This document shows positions 60,809-64,000 of a stretch of 64,000 nt of DNA, in pieces. Location: contig NZ_SJXM01000004.1 of the NCBI RefSeq assembly GCF_004336805.1, forward strand, positions 124,001-188,000, read 5' to 3'. This DNA comes from Aeromicrobium sp. IC_218 (GTDB lineage Bacteria; Actinomycetota; Actinomycetes; Propionibacteriales; Nocardioidaceae). The translations under genes were made by a program, and so were the position numbers. The notes beneath the pieces are model-generated. The model searched no databases. It was not told the DNA's origin and saw nothing but the letters and a program-made list of their open reading frames with translations. The stretch's first letter is position 1, and the number at the start of each line of letters is the position of its first letter.

Positions 60809-62146
60809 ATGCTCACGGCCTACAGCAGGGTCACCGTCGTCACGACCGACCGGACGGTCGACCTGGCCCTGCCCAGCGCGCTGCCGCTGGCCGACCTGCT
60901 GCCCCAGCTGCTGCGCTACGCGGCCCCCGAGTCCGACGCGCACGCACCGGCGTCCTGGACGCTCTCGCGCGTCGGTGCCGCGTCCCTGGGCCTGACCCAG
61001 ACGCTGGCCGACGCGGGCGTCGTCGACGGCGACGTGCTCGAGCTGCGGTCCGCGACCGACACCAGCACGCCGGCGCTCGTCGAGGACGTCCGCGACGCGG
61101 TCGAGGACACCGTCGACGCCGCCGGCGGCACCTGGGACACCCGCGACACCGGCTCGTTCGTCGCGCTCTCCGGCGCCGCGGTGCTGCTGCTCGGGGCGCT
61201 GGTCCAGTGGCTGCTCGGATGGATGGCCGACGGGTCCGACGCGGTCGTCGGTGCCGCGGCGGCCGTCGTCGCCCTGCTGGCCGCGACCGCCTGGACCGGG
61301 CGTCTCGGACGTGACCGCGACGCCCGCCTGGTCGCCGTCGTGGGGCTCGTGTGGGCGGTCCTGCTCGGCGACGCGGTCGCGCGGGCGCTGGAGCTCGGAC
61401 CCTGGAGCTCGCTCGCGGCCGTGGCCGTCACGGTCGCGGTCGTGGCCGCGCTCGCGCGCACGGTGAGCGACGCGGTCACCGCCCACGTGTCGGCGACGCT
61501 CGTGCTCGCCGTGGCGCTGCTCGTGCTCGCGGCCACGGGGCTGAGCGACGTCGACACGCAGCAGGCCGTGCGCGTCCTGCCCGTCGTCGCCCTGCTCGCC
61601 GTCGGCGTCCTGCCGCGCGTGTCGCTGTCGGTCGGCGGCCTCGCCGGCGCCGACTACCGCGTGCGGCACGCGGGCCGGGTCAGCGACGCCGACCTGCGCC
61701 GCCGGTTCCGCGTCAGCAACGACCTGCTCGTCGGCGGGCTCGTCGGCATCGCCCTCGTGGTCGTCGTCGGCGGCCTCCTGCTCGACACCGACGGCGACGA
61801 CTGGGACCGGACGCTGGCGCTGCTGCTGGCGCTCACCGCGGCCCTGAGGTCCCGGGTCTTCTCGCGCGTGCAGCACATGCTGCCGCTGCGGCTCGCCGCG
61901 GTCCTCGTGCTGACGGCCGTCCTGGCCCAGGCGATGGACGGTGCCGACCTGGTGACCTGGCTGGTGCCGGCGGTCAGCCTGGCGCTGCTCGCCGGGCTCG
62001 GCCTGGCCTCGATCCGGTTGTCCGAGATCCAGCGGGCCCGGGTGAAGCGGACGCTGAACCTGGTCGAGCTCGTGACCGTGGTGGTGCTGATCGTGGTGCT
62101 GGCCGGCGCCATGGGGGTCTACGACGCACTCGGGGGGTTGTTCTGA
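60809..62146 (+). CDS. eccD: Type VII secretion membrane protein EccD
   Basis: 445 residues. The N-terminal 85 residues form the ubiquitin-like YukD domain (RVTVVTTDRTVDLALPSALPLADLLPQLLRY ... DGDVLELRS). Eleven membrane helices follow from about 118 to 440, the usual EccD count. The cytoplasmic segment YRVRHAGRVSDADLRRRFRVSNDLL lies in the middle, where other EccDs carry their loop. EccD builds the membrane vestibule around EccB, EccC and EccE. The ATG at 60809 has GGAGGGGGAC upstream. It overlaps the next gene by one base (TGATG). Confidence 0.95.
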   Translation: MLTAYSRVTVVTTDRTVDLALPSALPLADLLPQLLRYAAPESDAHAPASWTLSRVGAASLGLTQTLADAGVVDGDVLELRSATDTSTPALVEDVRDAVEDTVDAAGGTWDTRDTGSFVALSGAAVLLLGALVQWLLGWMADGSDAVVGAAAAVVALLAATAWTGRLGRDRDARLVAVVGLVWAVLLGDAVARALELGPWSSLAAVAVTVAVVAALARTVSDAVTAHVSATLVLAVALLVLAATGLSDVDTQQAVRVLPVVALLAVGVLPRVSLSVGGLAGADYRVRHAGRVSDADLRRRFRVSNDLLVGGLVGIALVVVVGGLLLDTDGDDWDRTLALLLALTAALRSRVFSRVQHMLPLRLAAVLVLTAVLAQAMDGADLVTWLVPAVSLALLAGLGLASIRLSEIQRARVKRTLNLVELVTVVVLIVVLAGAMGVYDALGGLF

Positions 62147-63357
62147 TGGCGGACGACGACGAGCAGACCGAGGCGGCCGAGCGCGCCGCCGGCCGGCGCC
62201 GGCGGGCCGAGGGCTCGGCGAGCGACCTGGCCCGCATGGGCATCGACCCGCGCAGCCTGGGCCTCGGCCCGTCCGTCCCGACGGCTCCGCCCACCGCCAC
62301 CCCCGCGGACGCCGGACGTCCCGAGGACGAGGCGGACGGTGGCTCGGTCGTCCCGCTGCGCCCGGAGTTCGCCCGTCGTCCCGCCTCCTTCGACGGTCCC
62401 GGCGCCGTCGACGGGCCGGCGCGGCCCACGTTCGCGCGGGCGCCCGAGCCGGGTCCGGCCTCCGTCGCCCCGCCGTCAGCCCGGGTCGCCGGCGACGTCG
62501 AGCGGCTCCTGGCCGGCGCGGCGGCCCGGCTGCCCGCTCCGCGGTCGTCGGCCCGCCTCGTGAAGGGCGTCGCGAGGGGACTGGCCACGCCCGACGCCGC
62601 GGCCACCGTGCAGCAGGACCGTGAGCTCGTCGAGGCCGCACGCCGCCGGCAGACCGACCGCCGCGTCGTGGCCTTCGTCGCCGGCAAGGGCGGCGCGGGC
62701 GCCACGACGGTCGCGCTCGGCGTCGGCGCGACGCTGGCCGCGCTGCGCGAGGACCGCAGCGTGGTGGTCGACGTCCAGCGTGGATCCGCCTCGCTCGGCC
62801 GGCTGGCCGGTGTCGGCGACCCGCGCTCGGTCTCGTCCCTGCTGGGCACGGCCGAGGCGGTCGAGCCGCCGGTCACCGCGTCCGGGCTCGGCGTCGTCGA
62901 CGGCGCCGGCTGGGACTCCGAGCTGCGCCGGGGCGACGTCGCCGGGGTGCTCGACCGGCTCGGTGCCGGCCACACCTTCCACCTGCTCGACGTCGGCGAC
63001 GAGGCCGGCGAGGGCGGTCACGCCGCGCTCGCCCGGGCCGACCAGGTCGTCGCGGTCACGGTGACCGGACGCGTCGGGCTCGCCGCGCTCGAGGTCGTCG
63101 TCGACCGGGCCCGCGCCGTGAACCCGGCCGCGGCCGACGCGCTCGTCCACGTCGTCGTCTGCACGACCGACGAGGCCTACGGACGGGTCCACCGCGAGCT
63201 CGCCGAGCACGGCAGCCCGGCCTCCCGCGTGGTGGTCGTGCCCCCGGACCCGTACCTGGCGTCGGGGGAGCCGTTCGACCCCGCCACGGTCACGTCGGCC
63301 ACCCGCGAGGCGATGCTGGCCGTCGCCGCCGCGGTGGCCCTGGGCGGACGGCGATGA
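62146..63357 (+). CDS. MinD/ParA-like ATPase of the ESX locus (EspI- or CpaE-like)
   Basis: 403 residues. The first 175 are disordered and rich in Pro, Ala and Arg. A MinD/ParA-type domain follows, with the deviant Walker A KGGAGATT (Lys181), a switch near HLLDVGDEA and DQVVAVTVTG. The acidic start ADDDEQTEAAERAAGRRRRAEG suggests a peripheral protein. Such a domain behind a long disordered arm is seen in EspI of ESX-1 and in CpaE/TadZ of Tad pili. The neighbour behind it carries a SAF domain as in CpaB, which makes the second reading possible. ATG 62146 overlaps the eccD stop by one base. Confidence 0.8.
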   Translation: MADDDEQTEAAERAAGRRRRAEGSASDLARMGIDPRSLGLGPSVPTAPPTATPADAGRPEDEADGGSVVPLRPEFARRPASFDGPGAVDGPARPTFARAPEPGPASVAPPSARVAGDVERLLAGAAARLPAPRSSARLVKGVARGLATPDAAATVQQDRELVEAARRRQTDRRVVAFVAGKGGAGATTVALGVGATLAALREDRSVVVDVQRGSASLGRLAGVGDPRSVSSLLGTAEAVEPPVTASGLGVVDGAGWDSELRRGDVAGVLDRLGAGHTFHLLDVGDEAGEGGHAALARADQVVAVTVTGRVGLAALEVVVDRARAVNPAAADALVHVVVCTTDEAYGRVHRELAEHGSPASRVVVVPPDPYLASGEPFDPATVTSATREAMLAVAAAVALGGRR

Positions 63358-63659
63358 GCGACGAGCGCCCGGTCGCACCGCCGACGCCGCCCGCCCTCGC
63401 CGGCACGCCGAACGCCGAGCGGTACGTCCTGGAAGCGGACGCCATGCGCCGTCGCCAGCTGCGCTCGGCCCTGCTGCACGGCTCGCGCCGCACCTGGCGC
63501 GAGCACCCGCGCACCTGGCCGGCCGTGGTGATCGGCATCGTCGCGGCCGCCGTGGTCGTCGCCGCCCTCGCCGTCGCGCAGGCGCTCGACAAGACGGTCG
63601 AGAACCAGGAGAAGCAGCAGCGCTCGCAGGCCGTGGTCGAGCTCGTCCGGCCGGCCTGA
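63354..63659 (+). CDS. One-helix membrane protein, 101 aa
   Basis: 101 residues. A cytoplasmic Pro-rich start (PVAPPTPPALAGTP) and a basic helix (AMRRRQLRSALLHGSRRTWREH) precede one membrane helix (about 56-78, WPAVVIGIVAAAVVVAALAVA) and a charged outer tail (LDKTVENQEKQQRSQAVVELV). I know no family for it. Start ATG 63354 overlaps the stop of the ATPase gene (ATGA), so eccD, the ATPase and this gene form one coupled unit; it may be a small ESX or pilus subunit. Confidence 0.75.
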   Translation: MSDERPVAPPTPPALAGTPNAERYVLEADAMRRRQLRSALLHGSRRTWREHPRTWPAVVIGIVAAAVVVAALAVAQALDKTVENQEKQQRSQAVVELVRPA

Positions 63660-63779
63660 GACTCGGCGCGCGGCCCCGGAGCCGCTTGTGTACGTTGTGC
63701 CCCGTGATCTCGCGGGGGCGGGTCGACACCCCTCCTCCGCTCGGTCCGCCGCACCCCGACGCGTCGAGAGGCCCCCTGC

Positions 63780-64000
63780 ATGGCTCCGTCGAGCACGACC
63801 CAGTCCGCACCGTCCCGTCTGCCCTCCACCCGTGAGCGGCGTCCGGCCCTGATCGCGCTGGCGATCGTGCTGATCGTCGGCGGCGCCCTCGCGTCCGGCT
63901 GGCTGGCCCTGCAGTCCGGCGACCGCGCCTACTTCCTGCAGGTGAAGGACGACGTCGCGCAGGGCGAGGAGGTCACCTCCGACAAGCTGCAGCGCGTGAG
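63780..64000 (+). CDS. SAF-domain (CpaB-like) protein, N-terminal part (3' end outside window)
   Basis: 73 codons are visible: a basic start with RERRPALIALAIV leading into one membrane helix (about 18-40, ALIALAIVLIVGGALASGWLAL), then DRAYFLQVKDDVAQGEEVTSDKLQRV, which is the start of a SAF domain as in CpaB/RcpC and flagellar P-ring chaperones. ATG 63780 has GAGAGG upstream. A TACGTT -10 at 63691-63696 gives a leader of about 76 nt. A leaderless GTG at 63704 would translate 43 codons in another frame over the start; whether it is used is unknown. Confidence 0.78.
   Translation, partial: MAPSSTTQSAPSRLPSTRERRPALIALAIVLIVGGALASGWLALQSGDRAYFLQVKDDVAQGEEVTSDKLQRV

Noticed and set aside
63704-63835. 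A 43-codon leaderless frame over the start of the SAF gene
   Set aside because: It fits a TACGTT promoter, but it runs out of frame across the SAF start without a coupling overlap and has a Pro/Arg-rich composition expected by chance.

Overview
The window is uniformly very GC-rich, with no island of foreign base composition. GTG starts, leaderless promoters and the gene families (an MprAB-PepD cluster, a FadE5 orthologue, an ESX/type VII secretion locus, DUF222-HNH, DUF2470) point to a chromosomal segment of an actinomycete. Nocardioidaceae or a related family is a reasonable guess, but the sequence alone does not fix the genus. There is one tRNA and no rRNA, CRISPR array, insertion sequence or prophage module. 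Four of the calls rest on shared short DNA motifs rather than on protein family.

Left part (1-15.8 kb): the 3' end of a PhzE/anthranilate-synthase-like fusion runs in from the edge. A VOC protein, a DMT exporter and two small unknowns follow, then a large secreted GH78 rhamnosidase-like enzyme and a small secreted peptide. The minus-strand set mprA-mprB-pepD has the order of the mycobacterial envelope-stress locus, and mprA and pepD share a 13-bp upstream motif. Next are a fructosamine-kinase-like gene, the coupled genes for a holin-family membrane protein, a low-Mr tyrosine phosphatase and an S4 RNA-binding protein, an EamA exporter, and a HisC-type aminotransferase.

Middle (15.8-35 kb): a 1226-residue secreted alpha/beta-hydrolase with Ig-like repeats, then the E1alpha-E1beta-E2 operon of a branched-chain 2-oxoacid (or pyruvate) dehydrogenase and an MFS transporter. 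A hydrolase/TetR divergent pair has two matching operators. Further on are a GNAT, an SDR, fadE5 with a readable promoter and operator, a HAD phosphatase, and a DesK/DesR-like two-component system next to a MacB-type ABC transporter with tandem 13-bp repeats in its promoter.

Right part (35-64 kb): a LysR regulator lies opposite a 37-residue membrane peptide. Then come a uracil permease, enoyl-CoA hydratase, DUF2470 and a Mn/Zn ABC operon; two paralogous small membrane proteins around a GNAT; DUF222-HNH, DUF817, an SGNH hydrolase, tRNA-Gly(CCC), dcd, a thioesterase, and a SugE exporter with a structured leader. An ABC exporter and a PfkB kinase with a coupled leader peptide follow. The last 12 kb is an ESX locus: eccC with three small helical proteins, an 868-residue probable substrate and two lipoproteins on the minus strand; opposite them eccD, a MinD-like ATPase, a one-TM protein and the start of a SAF/CpaB-like gene. 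EccB, EccE and the mycosin are not in the window.
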